DNA from: Aquisalimonas sp.
GTDB lineage: Bacteria > Pseudomonadota > Gammaproteobacteria > Nitrococcales > Aquisalimonadaceae
DNA: 64,000 bases
Assembly (NCBI GenBank): GCA_007126095.1
Contig: SLBZ01000003.1
Span: 1 to 64,000, forward strand
Reading direction: 5' to 3'
The position numbers were made by a program, and so were the translations under genes. The stretch's first letter is position 1. Every line of letters starts with the position of its first letter. Under the pieces are notes generated by a model. That model was given only the letters and a program-made list of their open reading frames with translations, did no database searches and had not been told where the DNA came from. This document shows, in pieces, positions 45,474 through 54,284 of the stretch.

Positions 45474-45656
45474 TGTTTCCTCCTCCGTTGCTGACGGATC
45501 GTTGTTCTGTCACGCACTGCGCCTCGTCCTGCGCAGGTATGACGCCTTTGCCCGAGCAGTCTGACATCTTGGCCGGTCCGATAACTCCCCGGACGCGTTA
45601 ATGCAGTATCAATGGAAGTATTGACCGAATCCGCGAAAGTGTCTTGTCGGTGAGGG

Positions 45657-45668
45657 GGTTCGCGAACC
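45657..45668. promoter_or_regulatory. 12-bp perfect palindrome upstream of the acyl-CoA dehydrogenase genes
   Basis: GGTTCGCGAACC reads the same on both strands and lies 50 bp before the dehydrogenase ATG, in the 245-bp spacer between divergent ligase and dehydrogenase genes. It is a candidate operator; no regulator gene is adjacent. Confidence 0.35.
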
Positions 45669-45718
45669 GGTCTCGCCGTGGCATGCTCCGGCGTGGACCA
45701 ATGAAGGAGAACATCGGC

Positions 45719-46897
45719 ATGACGGATCTTGAGACCTTCCGCCGCGAGACGCGGGAGTGGCTGGACGCGAACTGTCCCGAGAGCATGCGCACCCCCATGC
45801 AGAGCGATGATGACGCCTGCTGGGGCGGGCGCAAGTGGACGTTCCAGAGCGAGGACCAGCGCCTGTGGCTGGAGCGCATGGCCGCGCGCGGCTGGACCGC
45901 CCCGGACTGGCCGACGGAGTACGGCGGTGGCGGGCTGAACAAGGACGAGCACAAGATCCTGCGTCAGGAGATGGCGCGGATTCAGGCGCGTTCGCCGTTG
46001 AACAGCTTCGGGGTGTGGATGATCGGCCCGGCCATTCTGAAGTTCGGCTCCGAGGCGCTGAAACGCCAGCACCTGCCGCCCATCGTCCGTGGCGAGATCC
46101 GCTGGTGCCAGGGGTACAGCGAGCCCGGCGCCGGTTCCGACCTGGCCGGCTTGCAGACGAAGGCGGAGGACAAGGGCGATCACTTCATCGTCAACGGCCA
46201 GAAGATCTGGACCTCCTACGCCGACAAGGCGGACTGGATGTTCTGCCTGGTGCGCACCAACCCGGATGCCAAGAAGCAGGCGGGCATCAGCCTGGTGCTG
46301 TTCGACATGGAAACTCCGGGCGTGAGCACCCGGCCGATCACCCTCATCTCCGGCAGCTCGCCGTTCTGCGAGACGTTCCTGGACAACGTCCGCGTGGAGA
46401 AAGATCAGGTGGTCGGCGAGGTGGACCAGGGCTGGACCATCGCCAAGTACCTGCTCACCCACGAGCGCGAGATGATCGGTGGCTTCGGCCGCACGGCCGC
46501 CGGCAGCAAGACGCTGGCCGAGCAGGCCGTGGACGCCATCGGCCTGGACAACGGCCGGCTGGCCGACGACATGCTGCGCGCCGAGGTGGCCCAGTGGGAT
46601 CTCGACGCCCGTGCCTTCGAGCTAACCGCCGAACGGGTGAGCGCCCAGGCCAAGGCCGGCCAGGGCGTTGGTGCGGCGTCCGCCATGCTCAAGTACTACG
46701 GCACCGAGCTGAACAAGCGCCGGCAGGAGCTGCTGATGGCGCTGAACGGCACCGACGCCCTGTACTGGGAAGGCAAGGGCGGCTTTGACGGGTCCATGCC
46801 GCGGCACTGGCTGCGGTCCAAGGGCAATTCCATCGAGGGCGGCACGTCGGAGATCCAGCTCAACGTGATCGCAAAGAACATCCTGGAGCTTGGCTGA
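45719..46897 (+). CDS. Acyl-CoA dehydrogenase, PimC-like large-subunit type
   Basis: FAD-dependent acyl-CoA dehydrogenase of 392 residues. The start at 45719 (MTDLETFRRETREWLD) follows AAGGAGA. Signatures include WCQGYSEPGAGSDLAGL and the C-terminal EGGTSEIQLNVIAKNIL. The usual catalytic Glu position next to GTSEIQ appears occupied by Gly with the Glu one residue away, so the base is uncertain. It is paired with a second, shorter dehydrogenase 1 bp downstream, like the PimC/PimD and other heteromeric pairs. The substrate could be a dicarboxylic, branched or aromatic acyl-CoA. Confidence 0.88.
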   Translation: MTDLETFRRETREWLDANCPESMRTPMQSDDDACWGGRKWTFQSEDQRLWLERMAARGWTAPDWPTEYGGGGLNKDEHKILRQEMARIQARSPLNSFGVWMIGPAILKFGSEALKRQHLPPIVRGEIRWCQGYSEPGAGSDLAGLQTKAEDKGDHFIVNGQKIWTSYADKADWMFCLVRTNPDAKKQAGISLVLFDMETPGVSTRPITLISGSSPFCETFLDNVRVEKDQVVGEVDQGWTIAKYLLTHEREMIGGFGRTAAGSKTLAEQAVDAIGLDNGRLADDMLRAEVAQWDLDARAFELTAERVSAQAKAGQGVGAASAMLKYYGTELNKRRQELLMALNGTDALYWEGKGGFDGSMPRHWLRSKGNSIEGGTSEIQLNVIAKNILELG

Positions 46898-46898
46898 C

Positions 46899-48041
46899 AT
46901 GGCGACGCTGGTACTCAATGAAGAACAACAGATGCTCAAGGACGCGGCGCGCGGATTCCTGCAGGAGCGGGCGCCGATTGCCGAATTCCGTCGCCTGCGG
47001 GATACGCGCGATGCCACCGGGTTCTCCCGCGATGTCTGGGCCGCCATGGTTGAACAGGGCTTTGCGGGCACGCTGATACCCGAGGCCCACGGCGGTTTCG
47101 CCTTCGGCCACGTGGGCATGGGGCAGATCATGGAAGAGAGCGGGCGGACGCTGGCACTGTCACCCCTGCTGAGTTCGGCCGTGCTGGGTGTCTCCGCCCT
47201 CACCCTGGCCGGGTCCGAGGCGCAACAGGCGGATCTCCTGCCGGCGGTGGGCCAGGGCGAGCTGCTGCTGGCCCTGGCCGTGGACGAGTCCGGCCGGCAT
47301 GATCCCGAGTGCATCCGCACCCGCGCCGAACACAATGGCAGCGGTTACACCCTGAACGGCTGCAAGACGTTCGTGCTCGACGGCCACGTTGCGGACCGGC
47401 TGATTGTGGCCGCGCGCACGTCCGGTGATGCGCGCGCCACCGATGGCGTGACCCTGTTCCTCGTGAATCCGGACACGGCGGGCGTCGAGGTGGAGCGCAC
47501 GATCATGGTGGACGCCCGCAATGCCGCCGAGGTGCGCTTCAATGATGCGGAAGTGCCGGCGGACGCGGTGCTCGGGCGGGTCGATGAGGGGCTGCCGGTC
47601 CTGGAACAGTTGCTGGATATCGGCAACGCGCATCTGGCCGCGGAGCTGCTCGGTCTCACCCAGGAGGTGTTCGAGCGCACGGTGCAGTATCTCAAGGAGC
47701 GCAAGCAGTTCGGCGTGGCCATCGGCTCGTTCCAGGCGCTGCAGCACCGGGCGGCGGACCTGTTCAGTGAGATCGAACTGCTGAAATCCGCGGTGGTCGC
47801 GGCGCTGTCGGCCCTGGACGAGGGCGACGACCATGCGGATCAGCTCTGCAGTCTCGCCAAGGCCCGGGCATCGAAGGTGGCGGAGCTCGCCACCAACGAG
47901 GGCGTGCAGATGCATGGCGGCATGGGCATGACCGACGAGTTCGACGTGGGTCTGTTCCTCAAGCGCGCCCGCGCGGCTCAGCAGACCTTCGGCGATCAGC
48001 GGTACCACGCCCGGCGTTTCGCGCGTCTGCGCGGTTACTGA
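46899..48041 (+). CDS. Acyl-CoA dehydrogenase, PimD-like small-subunit type
   Basis: Second acyl-CoA dehydrogenase, 380 residues from the ATG at 46899 (MATLVLNEEQQMLKDAARGF); a TTG 9 bp earlier would overlap the upstream stop and is less likely. The C-terminal block GVQMHGGMGMTDEFDVGLFL is typical, but the GEPGAGSD-type FAD-binding loop of full homomeric enzymes is poorly kept (DESGRHDPECIR). This fits a partner subunit of a heteromer with the gene just upstream. Confidence 0.87.
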   Translation: MATLVLNEEQQMLKDAARGFLQERAPIAEFRRLRDTRDATGFSRDVWAAMVEQGFAGTLIPEAHGGFAFGHVGMGQIMEESGRTLALSPLLSSAVLGVSALTLAGSEAQQADLLPAVGQGELLLALAVDESGRHDPECIRTRAEHNGSGYTLNGCKTFVLDGHVADRLIVAARTSGDARATDGVTLFLVNPDTAGVEVERTIMVDARNAAEVRFNDAEVPADAVLGRVDEGLPVLEQLLDIGNAHLAAELLGLTQEVFERTVQYLKERKQFGVAIGSFQALQHRAADLFSEIELLKSAVVAALSALDEGDDHADQLCSLAKARASKVAELATNEGVQMHGGMGMTDEFDVGLFLKRARAAQQTFGDQRYHARRFARLRGY

Positions 48042-48063
48042 AGTCCTGCAAGGGAGACGGCAC

Positions 48064-48915
48064 ATGAGCCACGAGTGCTTCGAGGTGACCATCGAGGGCG
48101 GCGTCGCCCATCTGGTGCTCAACCGCCCGGAAAAACGCAACAGCATGATCCCGGCGTTCTGGACCGAACTACCGGCGATCATCCGCGATATCGACCACAA
48201 CGCCCGTGCCCGGGTGATCGTGATCTCGTCCACCGGGCCGCACTTCACGGCCGGGCTGGACATCAAGGCGTTCGAGGCCATCGCCGACGGGGGTGACGAC
48301 CCCATGGCGGGCCGGCAGGCGGGCCTGCGATTCCAGCACACGGTCCGCGCCATGCAGGACACCTTCTCCTGCCTGGAGCAGTGCCGTGTGCCGGTGCTGG
48401 CAGCCATCCAGGGCGGCTGCATCGGCGGCGGCGTGGACCTGATTACCGCCTGCGACATGCGCTACGCCACGGCGGATGCCTTCATCACCATCCACGAGAT
48501 CAACATCGGCATGACCGCCGACGTGGGCACGTTCCCGCGCATCTTCAAGCTGATCCCGGAAGGCGTGGCCCGGGAGCTGGCATACACCGGCCGGCGCATG
48601 CCCTCGGAGGAGGCGCAGGCCGTGGGCCTGGTCAACCGCGTCTTCCCGGACCAGGACAGTCTGCTGGACGGTGTCATGGGCATCGCCCGGGAGATCGCCA
48701 CCAAGCCGCCGCTGGCCATTCACGGCACCAAGCGCATGGCCAACTACGCCCGGGACCACTCAGTGGCGGACAGCCTGGACTACATCGGTGTGTGGAACGC
48801 CAGCATGCTCCAGCACGCCGAGATCCGCGAGGCCATGCAGGCCAACGCCGAGCAGCGGCCCGGCGAGTTCGCCGACCTCCCGCCGGTTCGGCCGCCGTTG
48901 CAGGATCCGGAGTAG
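48064..48915 (+). CDS. Crotonase-family protein, dienoyl-CoA isomerase (ECH1)-like
   Basis: A 283-residue enoyl-CoA hydratase/isomerase fold protein. The oxyanion-hole segments are TAGLDIKAF and QGGCIGGGVDL. The segment ACDMRYATADAFITIHEINI, followed by GMTADVGTFPRI, closely matches delta3,5-delta2,4-dienoyl-CoA isomerase (ECH1). All three acidic residues of that enzyme have counterparts: Asp of GGVDL, Glu of IHEIN and Asp of TADVG. A plain hydratase is therefore less likely than an isomerase of unsaturated acyl-CoAs. It is 22 bp after the dehydrogenase pair and ends their operon. Confidence 0.87.
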   Translation: MSHECFEVTIEGGVAHLVLNRPEKRNSMIPAFWTELPAIIRDIDHNARARVIVISSTGPHFTAGLDIKAFEAIADGGDDPMAGRQAGLRFQHTVRAMQDTFSCLEQCRVPVLAAIQGGCIGGGVDLITACDMRYATADAFITIHEINIGMTADVGTFPRIFKLIPEGVARELAYTGRRMPSEEAQAVGLVNRVFPDQDSLLDGVMGIAREIATKPPLAIHGTKRMANYARDHSVADSLDYIGVWNASMLQHAEIREAMQANAEQRPGEFADLPPVRPPLQDPE

Positions 48916-48930
48916 GTTCGGGTTCCGGTT

Positions 48931-48954
48931 GGTGGACCTGAAGGTCCACCCTAC
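48931..48954 (-). repeat. GTAG-headed palindromic repeat, family A copy 4 (inverted)
   Basis: Arms GGTGGACCT and AGGTCCACC, ending in CTAC on the plus strand, 15 bp after the crotonase stop. It is the exact reverse complement of copy 5. Confidence 0.9.
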
Positions 48955-48985
48955 GCCCATAAGTCCCGGCTGCGGGCACAGTCTA

Positions 48986-49009
48986 GTAGGGTGGACCTTC
49001 AGGTCCACC
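48986..49009 (+). repeat. GTAG-headed palindromic repeat, family A copy 5
   Basis: GTAG head with arms GGTGGACCT and AGGTCCACC. With copy 4 it forms a 24-bp perfect inverted repeat around a 31-bp spacer, between the acyl-CoA operon and the PcaD-like gene. Confidence 0.9.
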
Positions 49010-49055
49010 GAACCGGCCCGTCCCGGGATATACCCGCTGAGCGCAGGAGCCCATC

Positions 49056-49835
49056 ATGCAGTTTCTGGAACACGACAACGGCGTCATCCACTATACCCTC
49101 GAAGGGCCGGACGATGCCCCGGTGGTGATGTTCGCAAACTCCCTGGGCACCGACTTCCGCATGTGGGATGGCGTCGCCGACCGGCTGCGGGGCCGCTACC
49201 GCCTGCTGCGCTATGACATGCGCGGCCACGGGCTGACCTCTGTGCCGGCCGGCCCGTACACCATTGCCGGACTGGCGGAGGACTGCGTGGCGCTCATGGA
49301 CGGGCTGGGGTTAGACCGGGTGCATTTCTGCGGGCTCTCCATCGGCGGCATGATCGGCCAGCAGCTGGCCGGCAGCCACGGCGAGCGGCTGCACAGCGTG
49401 ATTCTGTGCGACACCACCATGCGTATGCCGGAGCCGTCCATGTGGGCCGAGCGCGCCGCCCAGGTGCGGGCCGACGGGCTGGACGGCCTGGTGAACGGCG
49501 CCATGGAGCGCTGGTTCACCCCCGCTTTCCTCGGCTCCAGCACCGTGGCCGGCATCCGCAACATGTTCCTGCGCACGCCGCCGGAGGGTTACGCCGGGTG
49601 CTGCGAGGCGATCGGCAGCATGGACCTGGAGCCGCAGGTGGAGGCCATCGATGTGCCGACGCTGGTGGTGGTCGGTGAGGACGATCCGGGTACGCCGGTG
49701 GCGGCTTCCGAGGCCATCGCCGAACGCATTGACGGCGCCCGGCTGGAGATCATCCCCGCCGCGGCGCATCTGCCACCGGTGGAGCAGCCGGAGGCAATGG
49801 TCACCGCCCTCGCCCGGTTTCTGGACGCCCGTTAG
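49056..49835 (+). CDS. PcaD-like alpha/beta hydrolase (3-oxoadipate enol-lactonase family)
   Basis: A 259-residue alpha/beta hydrolase. The nucleophile is Ser95 in CGLSIGG; the probable acid is Asp in GEDDPGTPV and the His is in AAHLPPVEQ. The length and pattern (LRYDMRGHGLTSVPAGPYTI) fit 3-oxoadipate enol-lactonases, but no other beta-ketoadipate pathway gene lies in the window. It may act on another lactone or ester linked to the acyl-CoA genes. The ATG at 49056 follows GCAGGAG. Confidence 0.82.
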   Translation: MQFLEHDNGVIHYTLEGPDDAPVVMFANSLGTDFRMWDGVADRLRGRYRLLRYDMRGHGLTSVPAGPYTIAGLAEDCVALMDGLGLDRVHFCGLSIGGMIGQQLAGSHGERLHSVILCDTTMRMPEPSMWAERAAQVRADGLDGLVNGAMERWFTPAFLGSSTVAGIRNMFLRTPPEGYAGCCEAIGSMDLEPQVEAIDVPTLVVVGEDDPGTPVAASEAIAERIDGARLEIIPAAAHLPPVEQPEAMVTALARFLDAR

Positions 49836-49940
49836 CCTTCGCGCAATGACCAGCACCGCCGGTTGCGCCCGGCGGCATCGCCGCCGGGGCCGAACCCCGG
49901 TAGACTCCGGCGCTTCGTTGGCTGAATCCAGGGAGCAAGG

Positions 49941-50666
49941 GTGGAGTTACCACTGAGCCTTGGTGAGTGGGCGCTGGCCAGCGCCGTGATTCTGGCCGGG
50001 TCGCTGCTGCAGGGCGCAATCGGTTTCGGGCTCGGAATGGTCGGCGCGCCACTGCTGTATCTGATCCAGCCGGCACTGATCCCCGGGGCCATGGTGGTGG
50101 CGGGGATGTGCCTGCCGGTGCTGATACTCATGCGGGACTGGCGCGCCGTGCATTTCCCCGACGCCGGCTGGGCGGTGGTCGGCCAGGTACCCGGCGCCGC
50201 CCTTGGCGGTCTGGTCCTTGGTGTCATCGCGCAGGACATGCTGGGGCTGGTGTTCGGGTCGCTGGTGCTGCTGGCCGTGGTCCTGAGCCTGGCCGGCGGG
50301 GTCGCCAGCCCGCGTCCGCCGCACCTGTTCGGGGCCGGGGGGCTTGCCGGGCTGATGGCGACCACCACATCCATAGGTGGCCCGCCCCTGGCCCTGGCGT
50401 TTCAGCACTTCTCCGGTGCGCGGCTGCGCGGCACGCTGTCTGCGGTGTTCGTCCCCGGTGGCTTGATCGTGCTCACCGCCCTGGCCCTGGCCGGCCACTT
50501 CGGGCTCGCGGAGCTGGTCATGGGGATCAGCCTGCTGCCAGCCATTGCGCTCGGCTTTCTGGGCTCCGGCCGCGTTGCGCGCTGGCTCGATCGCGACTGG
50601 CTGCGCCCGGCGCTGCTGGGCGTCTCGGCCGCGGCCGCCGTTGGCGCCATCATCAGCGCGCTGTGA
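49941..50666 (+). CDS. TSUP-family membrane transporter (TauE/SafE type)
   Basis: A 241-residue polytopic membrane protein with about eight predicted helices. It has the repeated TSUP pattern ASAVILAGSLLQGAIGFGLG near the N-terminus and a second half with ATTTSIGGPPLALA. Members export sulfite, sulfoacetate or other organic anions. The start is GTG at 49941 after GGGAGCA. Its stop adjoins that of the converging MFS gene without a spacer. The substrate is unknown. Confidence 0.85.
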   Translation: MELPLSLGEWALASAVILAGSLLQGAIGFGLGMVGAPLLYLIQPALIPGAMVVAGMCLPVLILMRDWRAVHFPDAGWAVVGQVPGAALGGLVLGVIAQDMLGLVFGSLVLLAVVLSLAGGVASPRPPHLFGAGGLAGLMATTTSIGGPPLALAFQHFSGARLRGTLSAVFVPGGLIVLTALALAGHFGLAELVMGISLLPAIALGFLGSGRVARWLDRDWLRPALLGVSAAAAVGAIISAL

Positions 50667-51947
50667 TCAGCCGTCTCGGGCCGTCGATGCCTCGCTCTGC
50701 GGTGGGCCGCCCACGGCCAGTTCGCGGGGGAAGCGGCGGATCCATGCGGTCAGGATGCAACCCACGATCAACCCGGCCGTGGTGAACAGGAACGCGGCGC
50801 GGAAATCGCCCGTGGTCTCGATCAGCCACCCGGCAATGGCCGGCCCCACGAACTGGCCGGCGGCGAACACCAGGGTCGAGAAGCTGAAGGCGATGGGGAT
50901 GTACCGGGGCGCCACCTGATCGGTACTGCTTGCCTGGATCAGGGCGAACGAGCCGTTCACGGCGCAGCCCATGATCAGGTAATGGAGAAAGAACATGAGC
51001 AGGGTCTGGTCGATGAGCGGCAGCATGGTGGCGATGGTCACCAGGACCATGGCCGTCAGCAGCGCGTTGCCGCGGCCCCAGTGGTCCGAGAGCATGCCCC
51101 AGGCGGGCCCTGCGGCCACCGACAGCAGCCCCATCATCGCGAGCAGCTGGCCGGCGGTCCGTTCCGGGTGGCCCGATTCCACCACGAAGCTGACCATGAA
51201 GACCGCCTGCACGATGTAGGTCAGTCCGATCAGCCCGTAGACGCTGCCGACGATGAGCATGCGCGGGTGGCGGTAGATCAGCCACTTCTCCGCGGAGGGC
51301 GGCCGTTCCCCGGCCGCGATGCGTGACCCCGGTGGATCCCGCACCACGATGATGACCAGGGTGGCCACGGCGGCGGCCGCCGCCGCGAACAGCCCCCAGC
51401 TCACCCGCCAGGCGGCGTCGCCGAAGAGTGTCTGCAGCCAGGGCACCAGAAAGCCGATCAGCAGTGTCCCAACGCCGATGCCCGCCGACATGCAGCCGAT
51501 GACGAAGCCGCGCTTCTCCGGATACCATGCGGCCAGCAGTGAGACCATGGGGGCGAAACTGAAGGCGGTGCCAAAGCCGAGCAGCGCCTTGAGTGCGAGC
51601 AATGCCGGGTAGGCCGTGGCAACGCTGAGCCCCGCAAAACCGATCCCCACCGTGATCAGGCCGAACACCACGGCCCGGCGCGGCCCCCAGCGAGCGGCGG
51701 CGGCGCCGCCAGCGAGCACGAACAGCAGGTAACCCAGCGCGGTGACCGTGCCGAGCGTGCCTGCCTGCTGGTAGGTGAGCCCCAGGTCGGCACGCATGGG
51801 CGGCAGCAGCACGCCAAAGGCCAGGCGGGCGAAGACGATCACGACCAGTCCCGTGAACGCGCCGCACAGTACGGTAAGCACGGCGTTGGGGCGGGTAGTG
51901 GTGTCCACGGCAGGCGGCCTCTTCGTTGTTATTGGTGAGCCGACCAT
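50667..51947 (-). CDS. MFS transporter
   Basis: A 426-residue major facilitator with about 12 hydrophobic helices. The loop 2-3 motif is degenerate (GGAAAARWGPRRAV). The pattern LAFGVLLPPMRADLGLTYQQAG near the N-terminus is common in monocarboxylate/oxalate-type MFS carriers, but the substrate cannot be assigned. The first ATG at 51947 is used. It faces the TSUP transporter tail to tail. Confidence 0.85.
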   Translation of the reverse strand: MVGSPITTKRPPAVDTTTRPNAVLTVLCGAFTGLVVIVFARLAFGVLLPPMRADLGLTYQQAGTLGTVTALGYLLFVLAGGAAAARWGPRRAVVFGLITVGIGFAGLSVATAYPALLALKALLGFGTAFSFAPMVSLLAAWYPEKRGFVIGCMSAGIGVGTLLIGFLVPWLQTLFGDAAWRVSWGLFAAAAAAVATLVIIVVRDPPGSRIAAGERPPSAEKWLIYRHPRMLIVGSVYGLIGLTYIVQAVFMVSFVVESGHPERTAGQLLAMMGLLSVAAGPAWGMLSDHWGRGNALLTAMVLVTIATMLPLIDQTLLMFFLHYLIMGCAVNGSFALIQASSTDQVAPRYIPIAFSFSTLVFAAGQFVGPAIAGWLIETTGDFRAAFLFTTAGLIVGCILTAWIRRFPRELAVGGPPQSEASTARDG

Positions 51948-52035
51948 ATCAGGAAATCTGAACGCGCGGACACGGGAGCGGTCAGTGGGCTATTGATGGC
52001 AGGTCCTGATGTGCCTTATCCGGAAGGAGCGTGAA

Positions 52036-52326
52036 ATGAGAGCAGGTCGACCGAGGCCCGGCCTGGGCCCATTGGTGGTGGCAGCAGCGGGGTTATCGCT
52101 CGCCGTGGCGGTAATGGCCGCGGACGATGTCCGCTTCGAGACCGCGGACGGAGAGCCCCTTCCGGACGCTGAGCAGGAGGTTGCCGAATCCGTGCTGGAT
52201 GCCGAGGTGCTGCAGCCCGGCGTCTATCGGCTGGATGTGGATGTGGACGGCCGCCAGGCGCGCATCATCGAAGCGCGCCCCGAGGCCGACGCCTCGGAGT
52301 CGGGGCACAGGACCGAGGGCCGGTGA
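52036..52326 (+). CDS. Small secreted protein of unknown function
   Basis: A 96-residue product from the ATG at 52036, which follows GGAAGGAG. The N-terminus (MRAGRPRPGLGPLVVAAAGL) is basic then hydrophobic and ends AVMAADD, a plausible signal peptide. The mature part is short and very acidic (FETADGEPLPDAEQEVAE, then VYRLDVDVDGRQARIIEA), with a predicted small beta segment that faintly recalls PepSY-like repeats. I do not recognise the family. It lies between the MFS and SDR genes, with its stop 1 bp from the SDR stop. Confidence 0.6.
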   Translation: MRAGRPRPGLGPLVVAAAGLSLAVAVMAADDVRFETADGEPLPDAEQEVAESVLDAEVLQPGVYRLDVDVDGRQARIIEARPEADASESGHRTEGR

Positions 52327-52327
52327 A

Positions 52328-53098
52328 CTAGTCCGCGTATTGCATCCGCCGTGTCATGCCGCCGTCGACGACCATGTTCTCGCCGGTGATGAACCCGGCT
52401 GCGCTCGATAGCAGGAAGGTGCAGAGGTTCGCGACGTCCTCCGGGCGGCCCACGCGACCGGCGGGGTGCTGGGCGTGGTCGGCTGCCGTGAGGGTCGAGG
52501 GTTCGCGCAGGCCCGGCTTGCGGTGATCCTCAACCGCAATCCATCCCGGGCTGACGGCGTTGACGCGAACCCGTCCGGACAGGCTCACCGCCAGCGCGTG
52601 GGTGAGCGCCAGCACACCCCCCTTGCTCGCGGCATAGGCCTCGCTGTCGGGCTCAGACTGCAGCGCCCGGGTGGAGGCGATGTTGACGATGGCACCCCGG
52701 CGCGCCGCCAGGTGCGGCGTGCAGTGCTTGCTGAACAGGAAGGTGCCGGTCAGGTTGACGTCCAGCCAGCGCTGCCAGTCCTTCAGGGCCAGCGCCTCAA
52801 CCGGTCCGCTCAGCGGGTCGGCGACACCGGCGTTGTTCACCAGACCGTCGAGTTGGCCATAGTGCACCAGCGTGGCATCCACGGCGCTTTCCACGGCCGC
52901 CTCGTCGGCGACGTCCGCCTGCACCGTGAACAGCCGCTGGTCGTCCCGGCACTCATCGTCCAGTGCCGCCAGCGCCTCGCCGTCCAGATCGATGACCGAC
53001 ACGCGCCACCCCGACGACAGCAGTTTGCGCGACACGCCAAGGCCGATGCCCTGGGCCCCTCCCGTTACCAGGGCGACGGGCTGTGGCTCGTCACTCAT
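52328..53098 (-). CDS. Short-chain dehydrogenase/reductase
   Basis: A classical SDR of 256 residues from the ATG at 53098 (MSDEPQPVALVTGGAQGIG). The cofactor loop TGGAQGIG is at residues 12-19, NNAG at 88-91, Ser142, and the catalytic Tyr155-x3-Lys159 in YAASKGG. The acidic residue after strand 2 (VIDLDG) suggests NAD(H) over NADP(H). Its start overlaps the ubiG stop by 4 bp, so the two are translationally coupled. Substrate unknown. Confidence 0.88.
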   Translation of the reverse strand: MSDEPQPVALVTGGAQGIGLGVSRKLLSSGWRVSVIDLDGEALAALDDECRDDQRLFTVQADVADEAAVESAVDATLVHYGQLDGLVNNAGVADPLSGPVEALALKDWQRWLDVNLTGTFLFSKHCTPHLAARRGAIVNIASTRALQSEPDSEAYAASKGGVLALTHALAVSLSGRVRVNAVSPGWIAVEDHRKPGLREPSTLTAADHAQHPAGRVGRPEDVANLCTFLLSSAAGFITGENMVVDGGMTRRMQYAD

Positions 53099-53859
53099 GT
53101 CTCCCCCTCTCCTTGGCGCCTGGCCAGCAGCATGTAGTTGACGCTCTCCGAGGGTGACAGCCACATGCGCCGCGTCAATGGATTGACCTTGACGCCGGTA
53201 CGCTGAATCGTCGTGATGCCGTCCCGTTCCATGAGTGTCTCGATTTCGGCGGGGGTGGGAAACCGGGACCACTGGTGCGTGCCTTTTGGAAGCAGCCGGA
53301 AGATGTACTCCGCGCCCACGATGGCCACGACAAAGGAGATCGCATTGCGGTTGATGGTGGCCACGAAGGTGTGGCCGCCCGGCGCCACCAGACGGTTCAC
53401 GGCGGCCATGAACGCCGGCAGGTCGGCCACGTGCTCTACCACCTCCATGTTCAGCACCACGTCGTAGCGGGCGCCGCGCCCGGCCAGCGCCTCGGCCGTG
53501 GCAGTCTCGTACGTGATGTCCAGACCCTGTTCGCGGGCGTGCAGGCGGGCGACCCGGATGTTGCTGTCGGACACGTCCACCCCGTGAACCGTGGCCCCGA
53601 GCCTGGCCATGGCCTCGCTGAGCAGCCCGCCGCCGCAGCCGATGTCGAGCATGCGCAGACCGGCGAGTGGTGCCGGCTCGGCCGGGTCACGATCATACTG
53701 CTCCGCCAGCCGGTCACGGATGTAGCCGGTTCGCAGCGTGTTCAGCACATGGAGGGGCCACAGCTTGCCATCGGACTGCCACCACATCGCCGCCAGCGCG
53801 CGATAGCGCGCCAGTTCGTCCGGATCCACCGTCCGGTCCTGTGCGTCGTTCCCGGTCAT
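53095..53859 (-). CDS. ubiG: UbiG, ubiquinone O-methyltransferase
   Basis: SAM-dependent enzyme that carries out both O-methylations in ubiquinone synthesis. The 254-residue product has DPDELARYRALAAMWWQSDG near the N-terminus, the SAM loop LDIGCGGGLLSE at residues 71-82, and the end block LTRRMWLSPSESVNYMLLARR. It is the first gene of a two-gene unit with the SDR and is divergent from the cobalamin operon. Confidence 0.94.
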   Translation of the reverse strand: MTGNDAQDRTVDPDELARYRALAAMWWQSDGKLWPLHVLNTLRTGYIRDRLAEQYDRDPAEPAPLAGLRMLDIGCGGGLLSEAMARLGATVHGVDVSDSNIRVARLHAREQGLDITYETATAEALAGRGARYDVVLNMEVVEHVADLPAFMAAVNRLVAPGGHTFVATINRNAISFVVAIVGAEYIFRLLPKGTHQWSRFPTPAEIETLMERDGITTIQRTGVKVNPLTRRMWLSPSESVNYMLLARRQGEGET

Positions 53860-53937
53860 GTCATCCTACCCGTAGGCTCATTGATGATGGTTAGGTGTTG
53901 CATAGAGTCTGTATCAATTCAGTTCATTTGTCTCCGG

Positions 53938-53966
53938 TTGACCACCCCAAGGGGGTCCCATAAGGT
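53938..53966 (+). promoter_or_regulatory. Candidate promoter of the cobalamin operon
   Basis: TTGACC at 53938-53943 and TAAGGT at 53961-53966 are 17 bp apart. The predicted start (about 53973) coincides with the 5' edge of the riboswitch, which supports the assignment although the -10 box is weak. Confidence 0.55.
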
Positions 53967-53974
53967 ACAGCCAG

Positions 53975-54170
53975 CTTCAGGTGCCCCGCGTGCAATTGGG
54001 GATAATCGGGAAGCCGGTGCGCACGCGTCGCGTGCAAGGCCGGCGCTGCCCCCGCAACGGTAAGTGGTGACGACCGGATCACAGGCCACTGACGACGCCC
54101 GCACGGGTGCGTCGGGAAGGCGATCCGCCGGGGAAGGACCCTACACCACCAGCCCGGAGACCGGCCTGAA
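53975..54170 (+). promoter_or_regulatory. Cobalamin riboswitch
   Basis: The 425-bp spacer between ubiG and cbiD contains the conserved aptamer blocks in order: AGGTGCCC near the 5' end, AATCGGGAAGCCGGTG, GCTGCCCCCGCAACGGTAAG around 54045-54064, ATCACAGGCCACTG, and the B12-box region AGCCCGGAGACCGGCCTG at 54151-54168. It is on the same strand as cbiD. Cobalamin binding should repress the downstream operon. The expression platform lies in 54171-54284; no U-tract terminator was seen there, so translational control is more likely. Confidence 0.95.
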
Positions 54171-54284
54171 TTCCCTGGTGCCGCGGGGTGCGGCGGAACC
54201 GGGTGGTGAACACCTGTCCCGCTGATCGGTACCCACCCAGCCTCTGCACCCGTCGCGCGATCATCTGACGAGGGACCGCGAGAC

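Noticed and set aside
49056..49835. Beta-ketoadipate pathway locus
   Set aside because: Only a PcaD-like hydrolase is present; no pcaB, pcaC, pcaI/J or pcaF gene is in the window.
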